Assembly (NCBI GenBank): GCA_902777385.1
Contig: CACYTP010000002.1
Coordinates: 62,001-126,000 of the forward strand
Direction of reading: 5' to 3'
Origin: an uncultured bacterium
GTDB taxonomy: Bacteria > Cyanobacteriota > Vampirovibrionia > Gastranaerophilales > Gastranaerophilaceae
Length of the DNA: 64,000 nucleotides
Each line of letters starts with the position of its first letter. Position 1 is the first letter of the stretch. The position numbers were made by a program, and so were the translations under genes. This document shows positions 55,204 to 62,752 of the stretch, piece after piece. The notes under the pieces were generated by a model. That model was not told the origin of the DNA. It made no database searches and saw only the letters and a list, made by a program, of their open reading frames with translations.

Positions 55204-55375
55204 CTTTTTTGTATAAAAAATATTTTTTCCCCACAAAATGTTGTCGTGGCAAAAGTGAGCCTTATCTCGGAGGTTTTGTCAAGCAAAACCCTCTCGAAGC
55301 AAAACCCTCTCGCAAAACGATATTTAATCGTTTTACTACGGCAGAGTGAGACGCGGCACCACTTTTTGTATAAAA
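55190..55375 (+). repeat. Direct repeat of the tRNA-Phe 3' end bounding a 158-bp module
   Basis: The last 14 nt of the tRNA plus 15 nt of downstream DNA (55190-55218) recur at 55348-55375 with a single T missing. The arrangement is that of attachment sites left by tRNA-targeting integration, but the interval is only 158 bp and has no integrase gene. Confidence 0.75.
55281..55312 (+). repeat. 16-bp perfect tandem duplication
   Basis: AAGCAAAACCCTCTCG occurs twice back to back (55281-55296, 55297-55312). An 8-bp hairpin (AAAACGAT/ATCGTTTT, 55314-55334) follows directly. Confidence 0.85.
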
Positions 55376-55404
55376 TAGGTTAAATTATAAATTTTGATAT
55401 TGTA

Positions 55405-56100
55405 TTATCGGAAATCTGTTACTTTTACATATTTTTTCAGTTTCTCGCAAATGTGTGTGAATTCCTCGTCTGTATATGTGTCTTCTTTTCTTAAATTTTC
55501 GTTGAGTATTTTTGAAGGAACAAATTTTTGAAGATAATATTTTTTTGCACCTTTTATCAGTTTGCCTATTTGTTCAAAATCTTGTTTTGATAGCTGTGAT
55601 TTTATGACTGTTGTCCTGAATTCATAGTCGATACTTGAGTTTAATATTATGTTTATGCTTTCTTCAATCCTTTTTGTATCAGTATTTACCCGTGTTACAA
55701 CAGAATATTTCTCAAGAGGAGCTTTTATATCCATTGCGATATAGTCTATTAAATTTTCTTCCAATAGCTCTTTTAATATTTGGGGGTTTGTTCCGTTTGT
55801 ATCAAGTTTTACTAAAAATCCAAGTTCTTTTATAGCTTTTATATAGTTTTTTAATCCTGATTGTATAGTAGGTTCGCCACCGGTTATAACAACGCCGTCA
55901 AGTTTCCCTTTTCTTGTTTTAAGAAATTCAAGATATTCTTCCGGTGAATATAAATTCTCATTTTCTGAAGTTAGAAGCTCAGAGTTATGGCAGTAGCCGC
56001 AGCGAAAATTGCATCCCTGTGTGAATACAATAGATGCAATTTTCTGCGGATAATCCAGTAGTGTGATTTTTTGAATTCCACCGATTATTAACAACAGCAT
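55405..56100 (-). CDS. nrdG: Anaerobic ribonucleotide reductase-activating protein (radical SAM)
   Basis: A 231-aa radical-SAM activase that installs the glycyl radical on NrdD. The CNFRCGYC motif (C-x3-C-x2-C, about residues 31-38) binds the 4Fe-4S cluster; TGGEPTIQSG is the SAM-binding GGE motif. It is somewhat longer than E. coli NrdG (about 154 aa) and closer to the COG1180-like activases found with NrdD in many anaerobes. It overlaps nrdD by 13 nt, which fixes its partner. Confidence 0.92.
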   Translation of the reverse strand: MLLLIIGGIQKITLLDYPQKIASIVFTQGCNFRCGYCHNSELLTSENENLYSPEEYLEFLKTRKGKLDGVVITGGEPTIQSGLKNYIKAIKELGFLVKLDTNGTNPQILKELLEENLIDYIAMDIKAPLEKYSVVTRVNTDTKRIEESINIILNSSIDYEFRTTVIKSQLSKQDFEQIGKLIKGAKKYYLQKFVPSKILNENLRKEDTYTDEEFTHICEKLKKYVKVTDFR

Positions 56101-58217
56101 TCTCCTGCGTGTGCCATGTCAAATGTCTTTCTGTTTTTGAATTCTGCTTTTTTACCCTTATTCCATTGTTTTACCGGTCTTATATAACCAACAATGCGGG
56201 AATAAATTTCGCATTCGCTGCCGCAGTCAGGACAAGTTTCATGTTCCCCTGCAATATAGCCGTGTGTCGGGCATACGGAGAAGGTTGGCGAGAATGTGAA
56301 ATATGGAAGATGATAATTTTCACATATCTTTTTTACAAGATTTTTCATTGTAGTAATATCGTTTATTCTTTCTCCTGCAAATATGTGAACAACTGTTCCG
56401 CCTGTGTATTTTGTTTGTAAGTCGTCTTGATGGTCAAGCAGTTCAAATATATCGTCAGTACAGTTAACAGGCAGTTGTGTCGAATTTGAGTAGTAAGGTT
56501 CTGCACTTTGAGAATAATATTCATCGTCATTGGCACATTTTATGTCAATGAGATTTTTCTTATCGAGTTTTGCCAGTCTGTAACTTGTACCCTCGGCAGG
56601 TGTTGCTTCAAGGTTGTAGTTATTGCCTGTTTCTTCCTGAAACTTAACTATTAAATCCCTCATGTAATCCATAACTTCAATTGCAAACTTATGCCCTTCT
56701 TCTGATGCTATTCCGCAATTCAGTAGATTTTCACAAGCCTCATTCATTCCGACAAGACCAATTGTTGAAAAATGATTTTTCCAATACACGCCAAATCTTG
56801 ATTTAATATCTCTAAGATAAAATTTTGTGTACGGGTATAACCCTGCGTCAGTCAAACGTTCTAAAAGTTTACGTTTAATTTCTAATGATGCTTTAGCTAC
56901 TTCCATTCTGTCTTTTAGCACTTCAAAAAATTCTTCTTTGTTGCTGACCTGATAACCTATTTTAGGTAAATTTATTGTTACAACGCCAATTGAGCCTGTC
57001 AGAGGATTTGAACCGAACAATCCTCCTCCTCTGTATTCTAACTGTCGGTTATCAATTCTTAGTCTGCAGCACATAGAGCGTGCATCCTCAGGATTCATGT
57101 CCGAATTTATAAAGTTTGAAAAATAAGGAATTCCGTATTTCGCAGTCATTTCCCAAAGACCGTTTAATTCAGGATTATCCCAGTCAAAGTCTTTTGTGAT
57201 GTTGTATGTCGGAATAGGGAATGTAAATACTCGACCTGAAGCATCACCTTCCATCATCACTTCAAAAAAGGCTTTGTTAATCATGTTCATTTCTTTTTGA
57301 AATTCGCCGTAAGTTTCTTCCATCATTTCTCCGCCAATGATTACACACTGGTCTTTATAGTAGGAAGGAACAACTAAATCCATTGTTACATTAGAAAATG
57401 GCGTTTGAAACCCTACACGGGTAGGAACGTTCATATTAAATACAAATTCCTGCAAGGCTTGTTTTACTTGTTCGTAATTTAAGCCGTCGTATCTTACAAA
57501 CGGTGCAAGTAATGTATCAAAATTAGAAAACGCTTGTGCACCTGCACTTTCTCCCTGCATTGTATATAAAAAATTCACCATTTGTCCGAGTGCGGTTCTA
57601 AAGTGTTTTGCAGGCTTAGATGCAACTTTTCCTTCTACACCCGTAAAGCCTTCTGATAATAAGTCTTTTAAATCCCAGCCTACACAATAAACAGATATCA
57701 TATTTAAATCGTGAATGTGTATATCCCCATTTTCATGTGCTTCTTTTATTTCGTTTGGATAAATTTTATTGAGCCAGTAGTTTTTGCTTATTGCTGAAGC
57801 AAGGTAGTTGTTTAAACCTTGTATAGAGTATCCCATGTTGGAATTTTCGTTAACTTGCCAGTCAAGTTGCTTCAAATAGTCATCTACCATATTAATTGAT
57901 GCATTTTTTGCAAAATCTCTCATTTTATTGTGTTGCTCACGGTATAAAATGTATGATTTTGCAGTTTGTTTGTATTCGGACGATAACAGTACTTTCTCAA
58001 CGATATCCTGTATTTCCTCTACTGTCGGAGCTTCGAGATTTGATTGTTTTTCTTTTACAAAATCATTTACAATTTTGATAACATTTTTGGTTAATCTTCT
58101 TGCCGTAAAAGAATCAAATTCTTTTGTTACTCCTGATGCCTTGCAGATGGCATTGGTAATTCTTTCGGAATCAAAGTCTACGACTTGTCCGTCACGTTTA
58201 ATAACTTTTTGTTGCAT
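56088..58217 (-). CDS. nrdD: Anaerobic (class III) ribonucleoside-triphosphate reductase
   Basis: NrdD makes dNTPs without oxygen. The 709-aa protein starts with an ATP-cone allosteric domain (KVIKRDGQVVDFDSERI, about 1-95). The barrel follows. The C-terminus has a zinc site (CPTHGYIAGEH then CPDCGSEC) and the glycyl-radical region SRIVGYIRPVKQWNKGK. GGAGG lies 6 nt before the ATG. A cobalamin-type riboswitch sits about 30 nt upstream, so the operon is probably shut off when B12 is plentiful, presumably because a B12-dependent class II reductase can take over. That second enzyme is not in this window. Confidence 0.95.
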   Translation of the reverse strand: MQQKVIKRDGQVVDFDSERITNAICKASGVTKEFDSFTARRLTKNVIKIVNDFVKEKQSNLEAPTVEEIQDIVEKVLLSSEYKQTAKSYILYREQHNKMRDFAKNASINMVDDYLKQLDWQVNENSNMGYSIQGLNNYLASAISKNYWLNKIYPNEIKEAHENGDIHIHDLNMISVYCVGWDLKDLLSEGFTGVEGKVASKPAKHFRTALGQMVNFLYTMQGESAGAQAFSNFDTLLAPFVRYDGLNYEQVKQALQEFVFNMNVPTRVGFQTPFSNVTMDLVVPSYYKDQCVIIGGEMMEETYGEFQKEMNMINKAFFEVMMEGDASGRVFTFPIPTYNITKDFDWDNPELNGLWEMTAKYGIPYFSNFINSDMNPEDARSMCCRLRIDNRQLEYRGGGLFGSNPLTGSIGVVTINLPKIGYQVSNKEEFFEVLKDRMEVAKASLEIKRKLLERLTDAGLYPYTKFYLRDIKSRFGVYWKNHFSTIGLVGMNEACENLLNCGIASEEGHKFAIEVMDYMRDLIVKFQEETGNNYNLEATPAEGTSYRLAKLDKKNLIDIKCANDDEYYSQSAEPYYSNSTQLPVNCTDDIFELLDHQDDLQTKYTGGTVVHIFAGERINDITTMKNLVKKICENYHLPYFTFSPTFSVCPTHGYIAGEHETCPDCGSECEIYSRIVGYIRPVKQWNKGKKAEFKNRKTFDMAHAGECCC

Positions 58218-58245
58218 AATTTGCCTCCAGTCTCGTAAAGTAATA

Positions 58246-58326
58246 ACAAAACCGATTAAGCATTCCGACTGTAACGGCTGCGGACCAGTGAGGGACTTTC
58301 ACCCATGCTTTCCTTATTCGGTTTAA
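58246..58326 (-). promoter_or_regulatory. Probable cobalamin riboswitch of nrdDG
   Basis: Minus-strand features fit the cobalamin aptamer: GGGTGAAAGTCCC, then TGGTCCGCAGCCGTTA and AGTCGGAATGC (compare the conserved GGTGxxAAxxCC, CCGCxxCxGTxA and AGTCxGxAxxC). Closing stems are present: AAACCGA with TCGGTTT (58318-58324 with 58249-58255) and AAGCAT with ATGCTT. It lies about 30 nt before the Shine-Dalgarno of nrdD. It is shorter than classical AdoCbl switches and may be a variant class. Confidence 0.78.
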
Positions 58327-58381
58327 TAATTTTATATCTATTCTTATAATTTGTCAATTTAAAATACATCTTATGATGTAA

Positions 58382-59155
58382 TTAGTATGGAATAACTCCT
58401 GCTTGCAGTATTAAATTCAGTAAGCTGTTGTGCAATGATTTTGCGGCTTTAGCAGAATCATTAATCGTTAAGGAAGCTTGTTTTGTTGTATTAATTGCAT
58501 TTTTGGTACTCTCGTTGGCTGTAAGTCTGCCCAAAGTTTGCTCAATTTCAAATGTTTTTTGCATATAACTTAAATATCTGTCATGACAAATTTTTAGTTG
58601 ATTCGCATTCCTTAACAATGTAGCTTGCTCACTTGATGATAATCTGCTTATCGAAGCAATTAGTCCGATTGTATTTTTATTTAGATATTCATCTGCATAT
58701 TTTTGTTCAATTTGTGCTATTCTTTTCATTTTTTCCTGATCTGTCAGTTTAGATTTATTTGCTATTTTTTTTATTTTATTATTGAGTTTTCTGTATTGTC
58801 TGCGTGTAGAAATTTGTTTCGCCGACTGCAAAAATGCCGTAGTTGTTTCATTATTTACTACAGCAGTATTTGATATAAGTGTATCTATAGATTTGTTAAC
58901 GTAATTTTCAAGTGATGAAATTTTGGATTCATCGTCTTGCGTTTTTATTTTTGCAGATCTTCCAAATAGCTTTCTTGTTTTGTTTTCATTTATTTCCGAG
59001 TTATCTTTCTTGCGAGAAAAGAAAGTATGCTTTTTCTGTTCAGTTTGAGTTATAGCACTTTTATCTTTGTTAAAAAGCTTAAAACTGTATGCCGGAGCAT
59101 TTGATGTAACCATTAATGTACCTGCTGCAAGACATAATATCATTATTTTTTTCAT
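58382..59155 (-). CDS. Exported hypothetical protein (257 aa)
   Basis: I do not recognise this gene. The first 22 residues form a signal peptide (MKKIMILCLAAGTLMVTSNAPA with AYS/F cleavage region). The mature protein is polar, Lys- and Asn-rich and almost wholly helical (e.g. RQYRKLNNKIKKIANKSKLT, EQATLLRNANQLKICHDRYL), ending hydrophobically (LLNLILQAGVIPY). A periplasmic scaffold or coiled-coil role is a guess. GAGGG lies upstream of the ATG. It is downstream of no obvious operon. Confidence 0.75.
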   Translation of the reverse strand: MKKIMILCLAAGTLMVTSNAPAYSFKLFNKDKSAITQTEQKKHTFFSRKKDNSEINENKTRKLFGRSAKIKTQDDESKISSLENYVNKSIDTLISNTAVVNNETTTAFLQSAKQISTRRQYRKLNNKIKKIANKSKLTDQEKMKRIAQIEQKYADEYLNKNTIGLIASISRLSSSEQATLLRNANQLKICHDRYLSYMQKTFEIEQTLGRLTANESTKNAINTTKQASLTINDSAKAAKSLHNSLLNLILQAGVIPY

Positions 59156-59331
59156 AATAAACCCTCTACTTTTTTTTTAGTTATAAGGTAACAGATTTTT
59201 TTCGTATTTTCAATATCTATACAAAACTTAAATAATTTAAATTGTTAAATTTTCTTAATGAAATCAAAATTTCAGGCAATTATTCTTTTCAGCTATTTTA
59301 TATAAAATGTGTGCCAAGTATAGAGGTTTTC

Positions 59332-59805
59332 GTGTTAGACAGAATTAGTGATAATTTAGCTTTCACATCATATCATGTAAATGCTGCAGGCAGAAAAAGG
59401 ATTGCTGACAGTATTGCGGATTTTTGTGCGAAATATCCGGACTGTTCTGTGTATGAAACAGAAAGCTACAATTCTATAATCGCTGATATTTCAAGGCTAA
59501 ACACAGATGTTTATGTAAGCGGTGATCATGTTTTCTTAAAAGATGCCATAAAAAACAAGACTTATGAGATATTAGACAAACAGCCAAAGGTTTCTCGTAT
59601 TTTTAACAGGTTAAAATTCTATGTTCTCGATGAAGATGGTGTGAAAGGTAAATTTGTAATGAAATTTAGCAAAAGAAACGAAGCCAAAAAAGAAGCCGGT
59701 TATCATACTCGTGCAGGTAATGATGCAGATAGATCTGTTCTTAACAGATTTTGTATTGCATATTCGATAGGTAAATACTTAGATGATATGGCAAAGATGC
59801 AGTAA
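59332..59805 (+). CDS. Hypothetical protein (157 aa)
   Basis: I do not recognise this gene. It encodes a soluble alpha/beta protein with a basic C-terminal third (KFVMKFSKRNEAKKEAGYHTRAG). I choose GTG 59332 because AGAGG lies 5 nt upstream and the upstream in-frame stretch back to TTG 59242 (30 more residues) lacks a start signal and contains a TATAAA at 59301 that may be the -10 box. It is 17 nt before the CheR-like gene, so the two are probably cotranscribed. Confidence 0.65.
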   Translation: MLDRISDNLAFTSYHVNAAGRKRIADSIADFCAKYPDCSVYETESYNSIIADISRLNTDVYVSGDHVFLKDAIKNKTYEILDKQPKVSRIFNRLKFYVLDEDGVKGKFVMKFSKRNEAKKEAGYHTRAGNDADRSVLNRFCIAYSIGKYLDDMAKMQ

Positions 59806-59822
59806 AATAAGAGGTTTTTATC

Positions 59823-60695
59823 GTGAAGATTACTAATCATCCCATTATATATAACAAATCTGCGGCTGTACCGACTTTTACCGAGTACAGAGATTTTGTT
59901 ATGGATGAAAATAATGAAAAATTACTTTATCGCATGGATACTTGCAGTTTTCGGCACGATTTATGCTTTGATGATGTAGTAAACTTTTTGGAATGCAAAT
60001 ATCCTGAGAAAGATAATGTTGAGTTTTGGGTTCATGCTTGTTCTATAGGTGAAGAAACTCATTCATTCGCCGCACAGCTTGATTCTTCTTTGGGTGAAGG
60101 AGCCTCAAAATACTACCCCATACATTCCCGTGATATAAACAGTAATTGTATAAATAAAGCTAAAAACCCTCTTTACAAGTTTAGGTCTTATGAATTCAGC
60201 CATGCCAATTTTCAGCTGAGAAACGGTGTAGATGCATATTATGATTTGGTAGAAAAAGGTTATTGTTATGAACTTCGAAAACCTAAGGATAAAATAAGAG
60301 CTGTTGTTGAATTTAAGCAGGCTGATATATTTGAGGATTACAAAAATATACGTCCGCACAGAGCAGTTTTGGCTGCAAGAAATTTCTGGCAGTATTTAAA
60401 TACGGATAGTGCCATTTTACTGGCATATAAACTGGCAAAACATTTTGATAATACCTGTGTTTTGATTATTGGTGACTGCGACAGAGAGGCCGGAATTCCT
60501 GCAATTTTAGAAAAATTTAATTTCAAAGAGTCTTCTTCTGTGAGCAATGTTTTTGAAAAAATATCAAATTCTCTTCCTGGTTTAAAAGATTTAGGTTTAT
60601 TTTATCCGATACGAAGATTTTTGCAGGCTTATGAGTACGAGCAATTGTCTGTTTTGTCAAAGTGTGTTTATAATATATCAAAATTTTTCAGATAA
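59823..60695 (+). CDS. Divergent CheR-like methyltransferase
   Basis: A 290-aa protein with the outline of a CheR SAM-dependent methyltransferase: VHACSIGEETHSFA matches the CheR SAM loop (cf. GCSxGEExYS), HSRDINSNCINKAKNPLYKF matches the D-I-D...A..G.Y segment, VEFKQADIF the following strand, and VLAARNFWQYL the C-R-N-V-L-I-Y-F strand. The Cys of C-R-N is replaced by Ala and there is no N-terminal CheR domain or chemotaxis gene nearby, so the substrate is probably not a chemoreceptor. The start at 59823 is GTG with GAGG upstream. Confidence 0.72.
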   Translation: MKITNHPIIYNKSAAVPTFTEYRDFVMDENNEKLLYRMDTCSFRHDLCFDDVVNFLECKYPEKDNVEFWVHACSIGEETHSFAAQLDSSLGEGASKYYPIHSRDINSNCINKAKNPLYKFRSYEFSHANFQLRNGVDAYYDLVEKGYCYELRKPKDKIRAVVEFKQADIFEDYKNIRPHRAVLAARNFWQYLNTDSAILLAYKLAKHFDNTCVLIIGDCDREAGIPAILEKFNFKESSSVSNVFEKISNSLPGLKDLGLFYPIRRFLQAYEYEQLSVLSKCVYNISKFFR

Positions 60696-60723
60696 AAAGA
60701 CCGGTAATTTTTACCGGTCTTTA
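60694..60723. terminator. Bidirectional terminator between CheR-like gene and rubrerythrin
   Basis: AAAAGACCGGTAA (60695-60707) pairs with TTACCGGTCTTT around a 3-nt loop. A and T runs flank both sides. Confidence 0.88.
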
Positions 60724-60743
60724 AGTATGTTAATTATTTTAAA

Positions 60744-61280
60744 TTAATAATTTTGAGCACGTCTTGCAAAATATGACTGAGGGTGATCACATACAGGACA
60801 AATTTCAGGAGCTTTCTTCCCTATAACTATATGTCCGCAATTTAAGCATTCCCAAATAGTATCTCCGTCTGTTGAGAATACTATTCCTTCTTTGATATTT
60901 GACAGTAGTTTTTTGTATCTTGCTTCATGCTCTTTTTCTATTTCTGCAACTTTTTCAAATAGGATTGCTATTTTTTCAAAACCTTCTTCTCTTGCTGTTT
61001 TAGCAAATTCAGGATACATATCCGTCCATTCAAAGTTCTCCCCATCAGCTGCGGCTTTCAAATTTTCTTCTGTTGAACCTATCCCATTTAGCAATTTGAA
61101 CCAAATTTTTGCATGTTCTTTTTCATTGTTTGCGGTTTCTTCAAACAGCTTGCTAATTTGTACATAACCGTCTTTTTTAGCTCTTGATGCAAAGTATGTA
61201 TATTTGTTTCTCGCCTGAGATTCGCCGGCAAATGCTGCCAGTAAATTTTGTTCTGTTCTGCTTCCTTTTAATTCTGTCAT
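60744..61280 (-). CDS. rbr: Rubrerythrin
   Basis: Rubrerythrin reduces hydrogen peroxide in anaerobes. The 178-aa protein has a ferritin-like four-helix domain with two E-x-x-H-type iron motifs ([38 protein letters not shown]) and a C-terminal rubredoxin-like iron site ([10 protein letters not shown] ... CPVCDHPQ). AAGGAG lies 6 nt upstream. It is monocistronic. Together with NrdDG it fits an anaerobe that meets occasional oxygen. Confidence 0.96.
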   Translation of the reverse strand: MTELKGSRTEQNLLAAFAGESQARNKYTYFASRAKKDGYVQISKLFEETANNEKEHAKIWFKLLNGIGSTEENLKAAADGENFEWTDMYPEFAKTAREEGFEKIAILFEKVAEIEKEHEARYKKLLSNIKEGIVFSTDGDTIWECLNCGHIVIGKKAPEICPVCDHPQSYFARRAQNY

Positions 61281-61327
61281 ATTAAACTCCTTTCGTTACT
61301 AAAATTAAACTTAAAGTATTATAAGAT

Positions 61328-61858
61328 TTAATCTTTGTCAATATTCCTGTTGTGCATTATATTTCTTATTTCTTCTTCTTTTTTTACTTTTATTTGCTCT
61401 GCTCGTCCTAATTCCTTATAAAGCAGTTCTTCAGGAGTTTTAGTTCTAAATGCATCTAATATTAAAACTCGTCCCATTCTTGCCCAATAAAAAATATTAA
61501 ATGGATTTAGCAAGTGAAATGAAATTTTTGGCTGTTTTAACTCTTTCATTATTTCAAAATTATTAACTGCAAATTTCGCTAATTCAATTGAAGCTGCCTT
61601 ATGCTTTTTATAGCTGCCGTTGAATAGATGCAAAACTTTCGAATTAAGTAAAATTTGACCCTGTTTAACTAAATTATCGTGATTATTTGAAATTTTTTCT
61701 GTTGTATTTGAGTATATTCTGCCTGCATTATTGATATTAACCGAATGCGGCAGATAATACTGTGAACGCCGTTTCTTTACTGATTTATGTCTTTGCTGTG
61801 ATGGTGGTATTTGATATATTCTTGATACTTTAATTTTTGGAATTTTGTTAAGCGACAT
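61328..61858 (-). CDS. Hypothetical basic protein (176 aa)
   Basis: I do not recognise this gene. The product is Lys/Arg-rich with a disordered N-terminus (PPSQQRHKSVKKRRSQYYLP), a central helical part (about 75-120), a short hydrophobic stretch (NPFNIFYWARMGRVLILDAF) and a charged C-terminal helix. There is no cysteine cluster or signal peptide. GGAAAG lies before the ATG and a TATACT box about 13 nt further upstream. An RNA- or membrane-associated role is possible but unsupported. Confidence 0.7.
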   Translation of the reverse strand: MSLNKIPKIKVSRIYQIPPSQQRHKSVKKRRSQYYLPHSVNINNAGRIYSNTTEKISNNHDNLVKQGQILLNSKVLHLFNGSYKKHKAASIELAKFAVNNFEIMKELKQPKISFHLLNPFNIFYWARMGRVLILDAFRTKTPEELLYKELGRAEQIKVKKEEEIRNIMHNRNIDKD

Positions 61859-61882
61859 TTCTTTCCTTTCAAGTATAATTTA

Positions 61883-61906
61883 AAAGCCCTCAAAATGAGG
61901 GCTTAA
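61883..61906 (-). terminator. Terminator of mscL
   Basis: AAGCCCTCA and TGAGGGCTT form a 9-bp stem with a 3-nt loop. On the minus strand it ends in TTTTAAA just after the mscL stop. Confidence 0.75.
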
Positions 61907-61912
61907 ACTTAA

Positions 61913-62401
61913 TTATATATCAGCTGTGCAGTGTGGACATTTTGTTGCTTTAATATCAATTTTTGAAAAGCATCTTGGGCATTCTTTTGTTTCTGCCGCT
62001 TCAATAGCAGCTGCGTCTTCCGCTGCCTGCTTTTCGGTAGCTGCTTTCAGTTTATTAATGCCTTTGACAAGTAAAAATACTGCAAAAGCTACCATCAAGA
62101 AGCTTATTAATGTATTGATAAATGCACCGTAATTGATAGTTACTACACCCGCATCCGTTGCGGCTTTTAACGAAGTATAAGTCGTATCCGGGTTTGGGTT
62201 ATATATTGTTAAGTATAAATTTGAAAAATCAACTTTACCCATTAATGCACCAAGTGGCGGCATAATTACATCATTAACCACAGAATTTACAACATTTCCA
62301 AAAGCGGCACCGATAATGATACCAACAGCCATGTCAATTACGTTACCTTTTACTGCAAATTCTTTGAATTCGCCAAGGTTTCTTTTTAGTCTTTCCAACA
62401 T
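61913..62401 (-). CDS. mscL: Large-conductance mechanosensitive channel with zinc-ribbon tail
   Basis: MscL opens under membrane tension to release solutes during osmotic shock. The 162-aa protein has the conserved N-terminal helix ([22 protein letters not shown]), TM1 ([19 protein letters not shown]), the periplasmic loop, TM2 ([23 protein letters not shown]) and a cytoplasmic helix. The usual C-terminal bundle is followed by a zinc ribbon ([18 protein letters not shown]), which E. coli MscL (136 aa) lacks but which is known from other phyla. AAGGAG precedes the ATG. Confidence 0.95.
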   Translation of the reverse strand: MLERLKRNLGEFKEFAVKGNVIDMAVGIIIGAAFGNVVNSVVNDVIMPPLGALMGKVDFSNLYLTIYNPNPDTTYTSLKAATDAGVVTINYGAFINTLISFLMVAFAVFLLVKGINKLKAATEKQAAEDAAAIEAAETKECPRCFSKIDIKATKCPHCTADI

Positions 62402-62487
62402 ATTTTTTCTCCTTTTTCTACATCCAACCTGAATGTAATTTAATTATATTCGTTGATAATTATTCTGCTATATAAAAGTTACAGATG

Positions 62488-62515
62488 TTTACAAAATATC
62501 AAAAAAGTGTATAAT
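62488..62515 (+). promoter_or_regulatory. Strong promoter of the 75-aa gene and isocitrate dehydrogenase
   Basis: TTTACA (62488-62493), 16-nt spacer, TATAAT (62510-62515), then 9 nt and the ATG at 62525 with no Shine-Dalgarno. Confidence 0.65.
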
Positions 62516-62524
62516 GTGTTTGTT

Positions 62525-62752
62525 ATGTATAGTGACGGTGACAAAGTATTTATAGAAGATGATGATTTATGTATCACTTGTGAGAATTATGTCAAAGAAT
62601 TTGATTGCCCTCTCTTGAGTGCATTGGTTCTTGGAGATGTTTTTCTTGAAGATAGCTTGATTGTCAGCCGTTGCGGATTTTACAAGGAATTTAAAAGAGT
62701 ATTGCACATAGTAGGGAATAATAAGAAAAATGAGAACAATAACGCTGATTAA
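62525..62752 (+). CDS. Small acidic Cys-containing hypothetical protein (75 aa)
   Basis: I do not recognise this gene. The 75-residue product has C-x2-C (LCITCENYV), then DCPLL and a further RCGFYKEF, four cysteines that could bind one zinc or an iron-sulfur centre. It overlaps the next gene by 23 nt, which implies translational coupling. ATG 62525 is preferred to in-frame starts further upstream because the promoter at 62488-62515 lies between them. Confidence 0.68.
   Translation: MYSDGDKVFIEDDDLCITCENYVKEFDCPLLSALVLGDVFLEDSLIVSRCGFYKEFKRVLHIVGNNKKNENNNAD

Noticed and set aside
55281-55312. Two 16-bp copies as a CRISPR fragment
   Set aside because: The copies touch without a spacer, and no cas genes are present.
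55128-55375. A second, degenerate tRNA gene downstream of tRNA-Phe
   Set aside because: Only the last 14 nt of the tRNA are repeated; no D arm, anticodon arm or 5' acceptor strand precedes the second copy.
55122-55383. Short open frames across tRNA-Phe
   Set aside because: They translate the tRNA and its repeat; no ribosome-binding site or plausible protein is present.
61281-61325. PerR-type operator before rubrerythrin
   Set aside because: The TTATAATACTTTAAG stretch matches only part of the PerR consensus, and such AT-rich matches are common here.
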